Shown here: in pieces, positions 46,306-55,113 of the stretch
How the letters are laid out: each line of letters begins with the position of its first letter
Numbering within the stretch: position 1 is the stretch's first letter
Assembly (NCBI RefSeq): GCF_009711205.1
Contig: NZ_WMIG01000010.1
Location: 81,020-145,019, forward strand
DNA: 64,000 nt
Direction: 5' to 3'
DNA from: Paracoccus litorisediminis
Lineage (GTDB): Bacteria; Pseudomonadota; Alphaproteobacteria; Rhodobacterales; Rhodobacteraceae
Notes under the pieces: model-generated
The model's database searches: none
The model's input: only the letters and a program-made list of their open reading frames with translations
Told to the model about the DNA's origin: nothing
Program-made: the position numbers and the translations under genes

Positions 46306-47121
46306 ATGCGCAAACCAACTTTTACCGCATGGATCGGGCTGGCCATCCTTGCCGCCTATCTGGTGATCCTGATCGCAGGCCCGCATCTGGCCCCCTTCGG
46401 CCAGGAGGACATCATCGGCTCGCCCTTCGGCGACCCCGAGCCGGGCCACCCGCTGGGCTTTGACCAGAATGGCCGGGACATGCTGTCGCGGCTGCTTTAC
46501 GGCGGCCAGATGTCGATCGGCGTGTCGCTGGCGGCGGTGCTGATTTCCTTTGCCGTCGGCATCCCCATGGGCTTCATGGCCGCGATCCGAGGCGGCTGGT
46601 TCGACACCATCCTGTCGCGTCTGGTCGACACCATCATGTGCGTGCCGGTGCTGATCTCGGCGCTGGTCGTGCTGCAGGCGCTGGGATCGTCGCTGCCGGT
46701 TCTGGTCCTGACCATCGCGCTTCTGGACAGCACGCGGGTCTTCCGCCTGTCGCGGGTTCTGGCACAGGGCGTCGGCGCGCTGGAATTCGCCGAGGTCGCC
46801 CGTCTGCGCGGCGAGGGCAACTGGTGGCTGATCCGTAAGGAGATCCTGCCCAATGTCGCCTCGCCGCTGGTCGCGGAATTCGGCCTGCGCTTCTGCTTCA
46901 CCTTCCTCTTCGTCGCGGGCCTGTCCTTCCTTGGCCTTGGCGTGCAACCGCCCTTCGCCGATTGGGGCGGCATGGTGAAGGATAACCAGCAGGCCATCGT
47001 CTATGGCCTTTACGCGCCGCTTTATCCCGCCGCCGCCATCGCCATCCTGACCGTGGGCGTGAACCTGGTCGTGGACTGGATGCTGGCCGGGCGTTCTGCC
47101 CCGCAAGGAGACAACAGATGA
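46306..47121 (+). CDS. Dipeptide-type ABC permease, DppC-like, island 3
   Basis: 271 residues. DppC motif: HPLGFDQNGRDMLSRLLYGG; EAA loop near LEFAEVARLRGEGNWWL. GAGG precedes the start. It overlaps the ATPase gene by four bases. It is the shortest of the three DppC-like proteins here, with a short N-terminal part. Confidence 0.92.
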   Translation: MRKPTFTAWIGLAILAAYLVILIAGPHLAPFGQEDIIGSPFGDPEPGHPLGFDQNGRDMLSRLLYGGQMSIGVSLAAVLISFAVGIPMGFMAAIRGGWFDTILSRLVDTIMCVPVLISALVVLQALGSSLPVLVLTIALLDSTRVFRLSRVLAQGVGALEFAEVARLRGEGNWWLIRKEILPNVASPLVAEFGLRFCFTFLFVAGLSFLGLGVQPPFADWGGMVKDNQQAIVYGLYAPLYPAAAIAILTVGVNLVVDWMLAGRSAPQGDNR

Positions 47122-48734
47122 GCGATCCCATCCTGCGCATCCGCAATCTTCAGGTCACCGCCCCCGATGGACGCGCGTTGACCCGCGGGATCGACGTCGA
47201 TCTGGCTCCGGGCGAGGTTCTGGGCCTGATCGGGGAATCCGGGGCTGGCAAGTCCACCATCGGTCTGGCCGCACTTGGCTATGGCCGGGGCGGTTGCCGG
47301 ATCAGCGGCGGCACGGTCGAGGTCGCCGACCGCCAGATCGTCCCCGGCACCCGGCGCGACCGCGAACAGGTCCGCGGCGCCCGCGTGGCCTATGTCGCGC
47401 AATCGGCTGCCGCCGCCTTCAACCCGGCGCAGCGCCTGGGCGAACAGATGATCGAGGCCGCGCTGTATCACGGCACGATGACCCGCCCCGAGGCCGAGGC
47501 ATGGCGCGATGAGCTGATCCGCGTCCTGCAACTGCCCAATCCCGAAACCTTCCCGGACCGCTATCCGCATCAGGTCTCGGGCGGGCAATTGCAGCGGGCG
47601 ATGATCGCCATGGCCATGGCCTGCCGCCCCGATATCCTTGTGCTGGATGAGCCCACGACCGCCTTGGACGTGACCACCCAGATCGAGGTGCTGGTACTGC
47701 TGCGCGGATTGATCCGGCGCTACGGCACGGCCGCGCTTTACATCACCCACGACCTTGCCGTGGTCGCCCAGATCTCCGACCGCATCATGGTGCTGCGCCA
47801 TGGCGAGCTGGTCGAACAGGGCACGGCTCAGGCCATTCTGGAAGCCCCGCAACAGGATTACACCCGCCGTCTGGTGGCCGAGCGCGGCGCGCATGAGCGG
47901 CTGGCCGCGACCCGCAGCCCCGGCGCGGAAATCCTGTCGGTCGAGCGGCTCAAGGTCTTTTACGGCCATAATCAGGCGCTGCATGACGTGTCCCTGACCC
48001 TTGGGCGTGGCGAGACGCTGGCCATTGTCGGCGAAAGCGGCTCGGGCAAGTCCACATTGGCGCGCGCCATTGCCGGGCTGCCGCCCTTCTCGCAGGGTAG
48101 GATGCGCTTTGACGGGGCCGAGTTGCCCGCGCGCTTCCAGAAACGGTCGCAGGACATGCTGCGCCGGATCCAGCTGGTCTATCAACTGCCCGATGTCGCC
48201 CTGAACCCGCGCCAGACCATTGCCGAGATCATCGGCCGCCCGCTGCAACTGTATTTCGGGCTGCGCGGCAAGGCGCTGGCCGAGGGCGTGGCGCGGCTGC
48301 TGGCGGATGTCGGCCTGCCCGCCGATTTCGCCGCGCGGCTGCCCGGCGCACTGTCGGGCGGACAGAAGCAACGCGTCTGCGTTGCCCGCGCCCTGGCGGC
48401 TCAGCCCGATCTGATCATCTGCGACGAGGTGACATCCGCCCTTGACCCGCTGGTCGCCGAGGAAGTCCTGCAGCTTCTGGCGCGGCTGCAGCAGGAACGC
48501 GGGCTGGCCTATCTGTTCATCACCCATGACCTTGGGGTGGTGCGCCGGATCGCCGACCGCACGCTGGTCATGCAAAAGGGACGCGTGGTCGAGGAAGGCC
48601 CGACCGAGACGATCTTCACGCCCCCATGGCAGGGCTATACCGGCGAACTCATCACATCCGTCCCGGAAATGCGGCGCGACTGGCTGGATGGCCTGCTGGC
48701 CACCCGTGGACAAGCTCTGGAGACTGCGAAATGA
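47118..48734 (+). CDS. Fused double ABC ATPase, island 3
   Basis: 538 residues with two ABC domains. Domain 1: [30 protein letters not shown]. Domain 2: [28 protein letters not shown]. The Q-loop of domain 2 reads VYQLPDVALNPRQ, and a typical VFQDP is missing, as in some family members. AAGGAG precedes the ATG, and the stop overlaps the hydrolase gene (ATGA). It powers the island 3 importer. Confidence 0.92.
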   Translation: MSDPILRIRNLQVTAPDGRALTRGIDVDLAPGEVLGLIGESGAGKSTIGLAALGYGRGGCRISGGTVEVADRQIVPGTRRDREQVRGARVAYVAQSAAAAFNPAQRLGEQMIEAALYHGTMTRPEAEAWRDELIRVLQLPNPETFPDRYPHQVSGGQLQRAMIAMAMACRPDILVLDEPTTALDVTTQIEVLVLLRGLIRRYGTAALYITHDLAVVAQISDRIMVLRHGELVEQGTAQAILEAPQQDYTRRLVAERGAHERLAATRSPGAEILSVERLKVFYGHNQALHDVSLTLGRGETLAIVGESGSGKSTLARAIAGLPPFSQGRMRFDGAELPARFQKRSQDMLRRIQLVYQLPDVALNPRQTIAEIIGRPLQLYFGLRGKALAEGVARLLADVGLPADFAARLPGALSGGQKQRVCVARALAAQPDLIICDEVTSALDPLVAEEVLQLLARLQQERGLAYLFITHDLGVVRRIADRTLVMQKGRVVEEGPTETIFTPPWQGYTGELITSVPEMRRDWLDGLLATRGQALETAK

Positions 48735-50719
48735 CCATCGAGGAACATGTCTGGATTCCGCTTGCCGACGGCACGCGGCTGGGTGCCCGCATCTGGCATC
48801 CTGACGGCGATGCCCCTGCCCCGGCGATCCTGGAATACATCCCCTATCGCAAGCGCGAAGGCACCCGTGGCCGGGATGAGCCGATGCATGGCTATTTCGC
48901 GTCCCGTGGCTATGTCGCCATCCGTGTCGACATGCGCGGCACCGGCGAATCCGACGGGCATATGGCCGATGAATACCTGCTGCAGGAACAGGATGACGCG
49001 CTGGAGGTCATCGCCTGGATCGCCGCGCAGGACTGGTGCGACGGCAATGTGGGCATGATGGGCAAAAGCTGGGGCGGCTTCAATTCGCTTCAGGTCGCCG
49101 CCCGCCATCCCCCGGCGCTCAAGGCGATCATCTCGGCCTATTCGACCGATGACCGCTTCCGCGACGACATCCATTACATGGGCGGGGCGCTGCTGAACGA
49201 CAACTTGTGGTGGGGCACGATCATGCTGGCCTATCAGTCGCGCCCGCTGGACCCGGAAATCGTGGGCGAGGACTGGCGCAAGGCATGGCTTGACCGGATC
49301 GAGAAGCTGCCCTTCTTCCCCGCCATCTGGGCCAGCCACCAGCGCTACGACGACTATTGGAAGCATGGCTCGGTGCAGGAAGACTGGTCCGCGATCGAAT
49401 GCCCGGTGCTGGTGATCGGCGGCTGGTCGGACAGCTACACCAATACCGTACCGCGTCTGGTTGCGAACCTGCAGGCCCCGGCATGGGGCATCATCGGGCC
49501 TTGGGGGCATATCTATCCGATGGATGGCGTACCCGGCCCGGCCATCGGCTTCCTGCAGGAAGCCACCGACTGGTGGGACCATTGGCTGCGCGGCATCGAC
49601 CGCGGCATCGAGGCGCAGCCCAAGATGCGCTTCTATGAGCAGGACAGCTTTGCACCGACCGGCACCCGGCTGGCAAATCCCGGGCGCTGGATCGCCGAGG
49701 CCGAATGGCCCTCGCCCCGGCTGGACTGGACCGATTTCCCGCTGGGCGCGGATGGGGTGCTGGGATCGGCGGCCACCGGCGATCTGGCGATCTGCTCTCC
49801 GCAAAGTCACGGCAAGGCGGCTGGCGAATGGATGGGTGTCGGCTGCGTCGGCGAGAATCCGACCGATCAGCGGCTGGATGATGGCGGCTCATTGAACTTC
49901 GATTCCGCGCCGCTGGTAGATGACATGTCGGTGGTGGGCGCGCCCCGGTTGCGGCTGCGGCTGGCCTCGGACAAGCCGGTGGCGCAGCTGGTCGCGCGGC
50001 TGTCGGAAATCCTGCCCTGTGGGCAGGTCACGCGGGTCAGCTATCAGGTGCTGAACCTGACCCATCGCGACAGCCACGAGACCCCGGAAGCGCTGGAACC
50101 GGGTCGCTTCTATGACGTGACCGTCACTATGAACGCGCTGGCCCATCGCTTCGCCAAGGGCAACCGGGTGCGGGTGTCGATCGGGACGGCCTATTGGCCG
50201 ATGATCTGGCCCGCGCCGGAACGCGCGACGCTGACCATTCGCGGCAGCGAAAGCCGGGCGGAACTGCCGTTGCGGGCGCCCAGCCCGCTGGACGCGCAGG
50301 TCAGTTTTGCGCCCCCTCAACCCGGTCCGGCCTGTGCCATCACGCAGGTCGATCCGGGCACCGTCCGGCGCTGGACCGAACAGGACCACGTCTCGGGTGA
50401 GACCACCTACCACACCGAGGGTATCGGCGGCCTGTTCGGAGAAGGCATCCTGCGTTTCGACGATATCGGCACGACCATCGGCCATTCGCTGAAACGCACG
50501 CTGACCATCCGCGACGACGACCCGCTTTCGGCGCATTACCACCTGCGCCAGTCCTATGACATCGGGCGCGAAGGCTGGCAGATCCGCATCGAGAGCGTGA
50601 CCGAGATGCGCTCGGATCGGGATGATTTCCTGATCTCGGGGCAGTTGCAGGCCTTTGAAAACGGCGCGCTGGTCGCGACCCGCGACTGGGACGAACGCAT
50701 TCCGCGCCAGTTGATCTGA
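48731..50719 (+). CDS. CocE/NonD-family hydrolase (X-Pro dipeptidyl-peptidase S15 fold)
   Basis: 662 residues, no signal peptide. Start by ATGA overlap with the ATPase gene. The alpha/beta-hydrolase triad is visible: GKSWGG with S113, GGWSDSY with D234 and GPWGHIYP with H260. VDMRGTGESDG (67-77) is the oxyanion-side segment, and the C-terminal half holds the jelly-roll domain typical of the family. Members cleave esters (cocaine esterase), acyl groups or X-Pro dipeptides. Translational coupling to the importer suggests it hydrolyses the imported compound in the cytoplasm. Confidence 0.9.
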   Translation: MTIEEHVWIPLADGTRLGARIWHPDGDAPAPAILEYIPYRKREGTRGRDEPMHGYFASRGYVAIRVDMRGTGESDGHMADEYLLQEQDDALEVIAWIAAQDWCDGNVGMMGKSWGGFNSLQVAARHPPALKAIISAYSTDDRFRDDIHYMGGALLNDNLWWGTIMLAYQSRPLDPEIVGEDWRKAWLDRIEKLPFFPAIWASHQRYDDYWKHGSVQEDWSAIECPVLVIGGWSDSYTNTVPRLVANLQAPAWGIIGPWGHIYPMDGVPGPAIGFLQEATDWWDHWLRGIDRGIEAQPKMRFYEQDSFAPTGTRLANPGRWIAEAEWPSPRLDWTDFPLGADGVLGSAATGDLAICSPQSHGKAAGEWMGVGCVGENPTDQRLDDGGSLNFDSAPLVDDMSVVGAPRLRLRLASDKPVAQLVARLSEILPCGQVTRVSYQVLNLTHRDSHETPEALEPGRFYDVTVTMNALAHRFAKGNRVRVSIGTAYWPMIWPAPERATLTIRGSESRAELPLRAPSPLDAQVSFAPPQPGPACAITQVDPGTVRRWTEQDHVSGETTYHTEGIGGLFGEGILRFDDIGTTIGHSLKRTLTIRDDDPLSAHYHLRQSYDIGREGWQIRIESVTEMRSDRDDFLISGQLQAFENGALVATRDWDERIPRQLI

Positions 50720-50733
50720 GCCTGAAACCTGCG

Positions 50734-50754
50734 GGCCGCCCCTAGCGGGCGGCC
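50734..50754. terminator. Hairpin between convergent CocE and DapB-like genes
   Basis: GGCCGCCC (50734-50741) pairs with GGGCGGCC (50747-50754) around CTAGC. It covers the stop codon of the dapB-like gene. No U-run follows on either strand, so termination strength is uncertain. Confidence 0.5.
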
Positions 50755-51554
50755 TGATCCCGCAGCATCTGATCCATGCTGTAGTAACCCGGCCCCTGCT
50801 GCGCGATCCATTCCGCCGCCCGCAGGGTGGTCGCCGCAAAGGCCCGGTAATCGGTCACCCGGCTGATGATCTCCAGCCGCTGCCCCGCCCCCGCGAAAAA
50901 GACGGTATTCTCGCAGACCACCTCGCCCCCTCGGGCCGAGGAAAACCCGATGCTGCCACGCTTGCGCCGGCCGGTTTCGCCATGCCGGGCAAAGACCGTC
51001 AGATCCGACAGCTCGGCCCCGCGCCCCTCGGCCGCATATTCGGCCAGCTCCAGTGCCGTACCCGATGGCGCGTCGATCTTGTCCCAGGGGTGGAAATCGA
51101 AAATCTCGATATCGAAATCGTCGCCCAGCAGCCGAGCGGCGGTTTTCACCAGTTCATACATGGCGATGACCGAGGCGCTCATGTTCGCGCCGACAAGGAT
51201 GGGGATGGACCGACCCGCATCGGCCAGGGCGGCCTTCTGGTCGGCATCAAAGCCCGTGGTGCAGACCAGCACCGGCGTTCGATGCGCGATGGCCACAGGC
51301 AGCAGCGCCATGGTCGCGGCAGCAGAGCTGTAATCGACGATCACGTCCGAGACATCGCAGACCGCGCCCGCATCATCGGTGACCGCGATCCCCAGCGCGG
51401 GCAGCCCGCCAAGCATGCCGATATCCCGCCCCAGATCCGGCGAACCCGGCCTGTCGCAGCCTCCTGATATCGTGCAACTCTCGCTCGCGTTGATTTCCCC
51501 GATCAGCGTCCGGCCCATGTGACCGGCGACACCATAAAGCCCGATCCTTGTCAT
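50742..51554 (-). CDS. 4-hydroxy-tetrahydrodipicolinate reductase-like protein (DapB family)
   Basis: 270 residues, AAGGG before the ATG. N-terminal NAD(P) loop: GVAGHMGR. The catalytic region reads FHPWDKIDAPSGTAL: the histidine at the E. coli H159 position and the lysine at the K163 position are kept, but the second histidine of the usual HH pair is proline and the residue before the lysine is aspartate. DapB acts in lysine/diaminopimelate synthesis. The altered active site and a setting among catabolic genes suggest a paralogue; whether it is the cell's main DapB cannot be decided here. Confidence 0.8.
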   Translation of the reverse strand: MTRIGLYGVAGHMGRTLIGEINASESCTISGGCDRPGSPDLGRDIGMLGGLPALGIAVTDDAGAVCDVSDVIVDYSSAAATMALLPVAIAHRTPVLVCTTGFDADQKAALADAGRSIPILVGANMSASVIAMYELVKTAARLLGDDFDIEIFDFHPWDKIDAPSGTALELAEYAAEGRGAELSDLTVFARHGETGRRKRGSIGFSSARGGEVVCENTVFFAGAGQRLEIISRVTDYRAFAATTLRAAEWIAQQGPGYYSMDQMLRDQAAR

Positions 51555-51871
51555 GCGCAGCCCTTTCGCAAAGGTTCAACGACACGGTTGAGGCAGCATA
51601 CGCCTGAACTCGATTTCTGTCGCTGGCTGCAAGCTGGGTATGACGCGCCGGCAGTGCGGATTGCGCCCGTTTTCCGATCATTAATAAGCAATCGACTGCG
51701 GCTTGATCCTCATCATTTCATCGCAAGAAGTCCCCGCCAAGATCGTGGCAATCATCAAGCGAGTGTCAGGTGCAGAGGCTGAATCTGGCCGATGCACTGC
51801 GAATGGCTGGCGCGGGAGTTCAATATGCTGACCGCATAGCTAGGCTACACGGCCATTGACGACCCGTTTCT
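51555..51871. other. Non-coding or degraded stretch upstream of the TRAP remnant
   Basis: No frame here gives a recognisable protein. Short segments are open, but stops are frequent and codon use is unlike the neighbours. It probably contains the dapB-like promoter and decayed DNA related to the TRAP remnant that follows. Confidence 0.5.
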
Positions 51872-52229
51872 GAAGGGATCGGCGTCATCGGCACGGATGA
51901 ACTGCACTGCGCAGTCGATGCCTATCGCGACAATTTCAACGCTCGTCCGGGTGACTGTTTCGACGTCGAGGCGGTGACAATCTGGCCCTTTGGCCCGCAG
52001 ATGTTCGTCGGCTCGAACCCGATCAACTCGGTTGCCGACCCTCAGAGCATAAAGCTGCACCGCTTCACCGCCTCGATGTCAGAGACGCTGACTGAACTTG
52101 GCGCGCCCTCCGTTACCCTGTCCGTCCTCGACGGTCTATCCGACGCTGTAAGCGGGGGTCGCCAGTTGCGGCGTGACCTCGCCCATCCCGGCCAATACCG
52201 GGAAACGGCCCGAGGTCGCCAAATTCCTG
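51872..52229 (+). pseudogene. Remnant of a TRAP transporter binding protein (dctP)
   Basis: In one frame TIWPFGPQMFVGSNPI, then PQSIKLHRFTASMSETL and ELGAPSVTL, match the middle of DctP-type proteins (usual YPFGPQ and the LG-x-x-PVTL segment). At a run of five G (52154-52158) the frame shifts; the next frame continues with VASCGVTSPIPANTGKRPEV, also typical. Both the N-terminal part with signal peptide and the C-terminal part are missing. The gene is clearly dead, although the G-run shift alone could be a sequencing error. Confidence 0.75.
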
Positions 52230-52319
52230 ATACCGCCGTCAGTCTCGGGCTCGGTTCAGGCACAGCTAGACAATCTGGGCTGGTGGCGTTGTTGCGGGCC
52301 GCCCAGTCTGGAGGAGCAG

Positions 52320-52511
52320 ATGGCCTGCATAATATTCACCACACCGTTCCTGACCACGATCGTGGCCATCACCGCGGCGGGAATAGGCCCGGTCTGATGC
52401 TGGGTGTTTATCGTCGTCATGTGCGAAGCGTCGTTGCTGACCCCGCCCGTCGGCATGACGCTCAGGTTCATGCAGGCTGTCCGGCGCGGGGGGAATATCG
52501 ACTCCGAGGTT
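52320..52511 (+). pseudogene. Remnant of a TRAP transporter large permease (dctM C-terminus)
   Basis: FIVVMCEASLLTPPVGMTL is the characteristic DctM C-terminal segment. Just before it, ITAAGIGPV is followed by TGA (52395-52397) where intact proteins have Trp, so one nonsense change is visible. Only about 60 residues survive. The small subunit (DctQ) and most of DctM are lost, which joins this piece directly to the dctP remnant by deletion. The end runs close to the convergent kef gene. Confidence 0.75.
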
Positions 52512-52565
52512 GCTCCACTTCTCCGAAGCGGCAAACTGGGCCTCGCTGAGACGGTAGCAGGGGCG

Positions 52566-54344
52566 TCAATGCCCCTGCTGGCCGCGGTTCCCCAACAGCA
52601 GGTCGCGGCCGCCATAGATGCCCTCGACCGTCTGGACGGCAAAGCGTTCGCGGTCGCGGGCGCGCATGCCCTCGATCAACTCGTCGGCCTCGTCCTCATC
52701 GGCGCCAAGACGCAGCAAGGCCTCGCGGCCCATGGCAACGGCGCTTTCAAAGGTCTCGCGGATCTGCCAGTCGACGCCCTTGTTCACCAGTTCCAGCGCG
52801 TGGCCGCGGTCAAAGGCGCGGGCAAGGACCGGGACCAGCGGGAACTCGTCCTTGAGCAATTCAACGATCCGGGTCGTGGTTTCGGCCTTGTCGACGGCGA
52901 CCACGATCAGACTGGCGCGGCCCGCGCCCGCCGCATGCAGCACGTCCAGCCGGGCGCCGTCGCCATACCAGACCTTGAAGCCAAAGGTTTCGGCGGCCTG
53001 AATCATCTCGGTATCGGTTTCAATCGCGGAAATATGGTGGCCGCGCGCCAGCAGCGGCTGGCTGACGATCTGGCCCATGCGCCCGAAGCCGATCAGCAGG
53101 ACCGGGGCGGTCAGGTCGCTGGCCTCCTCAATCCCCTCCATCGATCCCGGCTCGGGCTTGATCAGCCGGTCGTGCAGGATGATCATCAGCGGTGTCAGCA
53201 CCATCGAGATAATGATGATCGCGGTCAGGTTGGCGTTCCATTCCGGCTCCAGCACCCCGAATTGCGTGGCGCTGGCGTAAAGGACAAAGGCGAATTCGCC
53301 GCCCTGCGCCATCAGCACCGCACGTTCTATCGCCTCGGCCCGGTCGGATTTCGTGACCCGCGCGACCAGATAGATCACCAGCATCTTGAGGATCATGAAA
53401 GCCGGAACCGAGATGGCGATGACTGCCCAGTTCTTGGCAATGATCGCCAGATCCAGCGCCATGCCGACGCCCAGAAAGAACAGGCCCAGCAGCAGGCCGC
53501 GGAACGGTTCCACATCTGCCTCAAGCTGGTGGCGAAAGCTCGATTCCGACAGCAGAACGCCGGCAAGAAAGGCCCCCATTGCCATCGACAGCCCGCCTGC
53601 CTGCATCAGCACCGCCGCGCCCAGAACCACCAGCAGCGCGGCGGCGGTCATCACCTCGCGCGCGCCGAAACGGGCCAGCAGGCGGAACATCGGGTCCAGC
53701 AGATAGCGCCCGGCAAAGACCAGAACCACGATGCAGCCGATGCCGATGGCCACGCCCGTCAACCGGTCGGACATCGTCGTCTCGGCCCCGCCCGGTGCCA
53801 GAAAGGCGACCAGCGCCAGCAGCGGCACGATGGCCAGATCCTCGAACAGCAGGATCGAGATGATGCGGCGGCCCTTGGGCGTCGCCATCTCGTGCCGCTC
53901 CTCCAGCATCTGCATGACGATGGCGGTCGAAGTCAGGACGAATCCCGTGCCTGAAACAAAGCTGGCGGCGGCCGGATAGCCCAGAAGGATGCCGACCCAG
54001 ATCAGCGCGCCGATGGCCAGCACCACCTGCAACAGGCCAAGGCCGAATATCTCGCCCCGCATCGACCACAACCGCGAGGGCTGCATTTCCAGACCGATGA
54101 TGAACAGGAACATCACCACGCCCAGTTCGGCGACATGGATGATCGACTGCGCGTCCTGGAAAAAGCCCAGCCCCCACGGCCCGATGGCCAGCCCCGCCGC
54201 CAGATAGCCCAGCACCGAGCCAAGCCCCGCCCGTCGGAACAGCGGCACGGCCACCACCGCCGCCGCCAGAAGCACCACCACCGAGGTCAGATCGACTCCG
54301 CCCGCGTGATGCGCCGCCTCGGCTACTGCCGCTTCTGCTGCCAT
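52566..54344 (-). CDS. CPA2 monovalent cation:proton antiporter with TrkA-N domain (KefB/KefC type)
   Basis: 592 residues. The first 390 form the Na/H-exchanger-type membrane domain with about twelve helices, including FLFIIGLEMQPSRLW, TGFVLTSTAIVMQML and LAQG-like LMAQGGEFAFVLY. A cytoplasmic RCK/TrkA-N domain follows, with VLLIGFGRMGQIVSQPLL binding NAD(H). The C-terminal tail is charged. KefB/KefC proteins expel potassium under electrophile stress under glutathione control; the ancillary KefF/KefG subunit is not next to it. GGAG precedes the ATG. Confidence 0.88.
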   Translation of the reverse strand: MAAEAAVAEAAHHAGGVDLTSVVVLLAAAVVAVPLFRRAGLGSVLGYLAAGLAIGPWGLGFFQDAQSIIHVAELGVVMFLFIIGLEMQPSRLWSMRGEIFGLGLLQVVLAIGALIWVGILLGYPAAASFVSGTGFVLTSTAIVMQMLEERHEMATPKGRRIISILLFEDLAIVPLLALVAFLAPGGAETTMSDRLTGVAIGIGCIVVLVFAGRYLLDPMFRLLARFGAREVMTAAALLVVLGAAVLMQAGGLSMAMGAFLAGVLLSESSFRHQLEADVEPFRGLLLGLFFLGVGMALDLAIIAKNWAVIAISVPAFMILKMLVIYLVARVTKSDRAEAIERAVLMAQGGEFAFVLYASATQFGVLEPEWNANLTAIIIISMVLTPLMIILHDRLIKPEPGSMEGIEEASDLTAPVLLIGFGRMGQIVSQPLLARGHHISAIETDTEMIQAAETFGFKVWYGDGARLDVLHAAGAGRASLIVVAVDKAETTTRIVELLKDEFPLVPVLARAFDRGHALELVNKGVDWQIRETFESAVAMGREALLRLGADEDEADELIEGMRARDRERFAVQTVEGIYGGRDLLLGNRGQQGH

Positions 54345-54453
54345 TCCCGATCTCCGTCCCGCAACGCGCTTTCCTTTCTCATAGCCGGGTTTCGGCTGCG
54401 GTCACCCCGAAATCTGGTACAGCCGGCAATCATGGGGATTTCGGGACACATGA

Positions 54454-54483
54454 GCCCCGCCCCGCGCAACTGCGGGACGGGGC
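54454..54483 (-). terminator. GC-rich hairpin downstream of the YjhX-like gene
   Basis: A 12-bp stem with one mismatch (54454-54465 with 54472-54483, loop GCAACT) lies between the stop of the YjhX-like gene and the kef start. It may end yjhX transcription; there is no U-run. The rest of the 188-base gap shows no gene. Confidence 0.5.
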
Positions 54484-54532
54484 GTGATCGCGTGGTGATC
54501 CTGCGGCGTGATCGACCACGGTTTCCACCGCC

Positions 54533-54796
54533 TTACCTGACGCGATTGTTCGCCTGCGCCCGGACCGAGAGGCGACCCATCGCCGAAATGCGGTAGGGGT
54601 TGGAATTGCGGGACTCGATCAGCCGCTTGCGGCGCAGTTTCGCCACGATGTCGAGCGTGCATCCCACCAGCAGCGCGCCGTCATGCGTAACGCATTCGGC
54701 ATGGATCAAGCGGCCATTCGGCCCGCGCGCATAGCTTATCTGCCCACCCTGGGCCAGCACGTGCAGCACGCGCTGTTCGTTCTTGGAGATATTCAT
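54533..54796 (-). CDS. yjhX: YjhX-family toxin-domain protein
   Basis: 87 residues. The pattern MNISKNEQRVLHVLAQGG, HAECVTHDGALLVGCTL, then KLRRKRLIESRNSNPYRIS follows E. coli YjhX closely, including length (about 85). YjhX is described as a putative toxin with YjhQ as antitoxin, but no acetyltransferase-like YjhQ lies beside it. It is divergent from a Fic gene across 316 bases. A winged-helix-like fold is possible, so a regulatory role is also open. Confidence 0.85.
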   Translation of the reverse strand: MNISKNEQRVLHVLAQGGQISYARGPNGRLIHAECVTHDGALLVGCTLDIVAKLRRKRLIESRNSNPYRISAMGRLSVRAQANNRVR

Positions 54797-55112
54797 GTAA
54801 AAGCCTGTCAGTGAACCACGAAGGCACAGGCGTCAGCGACCACGCGCCACGCCCGGCATTCGATCACCCCGAGATTTCGGCGGTGATCAGGGGTTCAGAA
54901 CAAGCTCGGACATCGACAATTCCCTTATCCGCAGGAACGGACGACAATATGCCTGCCGATGGGGTCGCCCGTCAAGCATGGGTCGTCTGGGAAATCCCAT
55001 GGTCACGACACCCGGTTGTAGCCCTCTCAGCAAGGGGCGATGACGCGAATAGGATGGACTTTCGCATCAAATTTCGGCTAATCATGATGCAAATAGGAAA
55101 GACATTCGCATC
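54797..55112. promoter_or_regulatory. 316-base divergent gap between yjhX and fic
   Basis: No gene is seen. It contains a stable bulged hairpin (54862-54888: GATCACC and GGTGATC outside, CCGA and TCGG inside, one unpaired C) and two tandem palindromes next to fic (55041-55069, 55085-55113). Its base composition is less GC-rich near fic, with CATCAAATTTCGG and ATGCAAATAGG. Confidence 0.6.
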
Positions 55113-55113
55113 A
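55041..55113. promoter_or_regulatory. Two tandem 29-bp palindromic operators before fic
   Basis: Unit 1 (55041-55069) is TGACGCGAAT, nine bases, TTTCGCATCA; unit 2 (55085-55113) is TGATGCAAAT, nine bases, ATTCGCATCA. They match at 24 of 29 positions and repeat at 44 bases. The ideal half-site is TGATGCGAAT. Unit 2 runs into the A of the fic start codon and covers the AGGAAAG that could serve as ribosome site. Binding would shut off fic. Confidence 0.7.

Noticed and set aside
51555..51871. Transposase remnant upstream of the dctP fragment
   Set aside because: Short segments vaguely resemble transposase helices, but no motif or terminal repeat could be followed.
52404..53954. 516-codon plus-strand open frame
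   Set aside because: Only its first 36 residues are real, as the dctM remnant; the rest is antisense to the kef gene.
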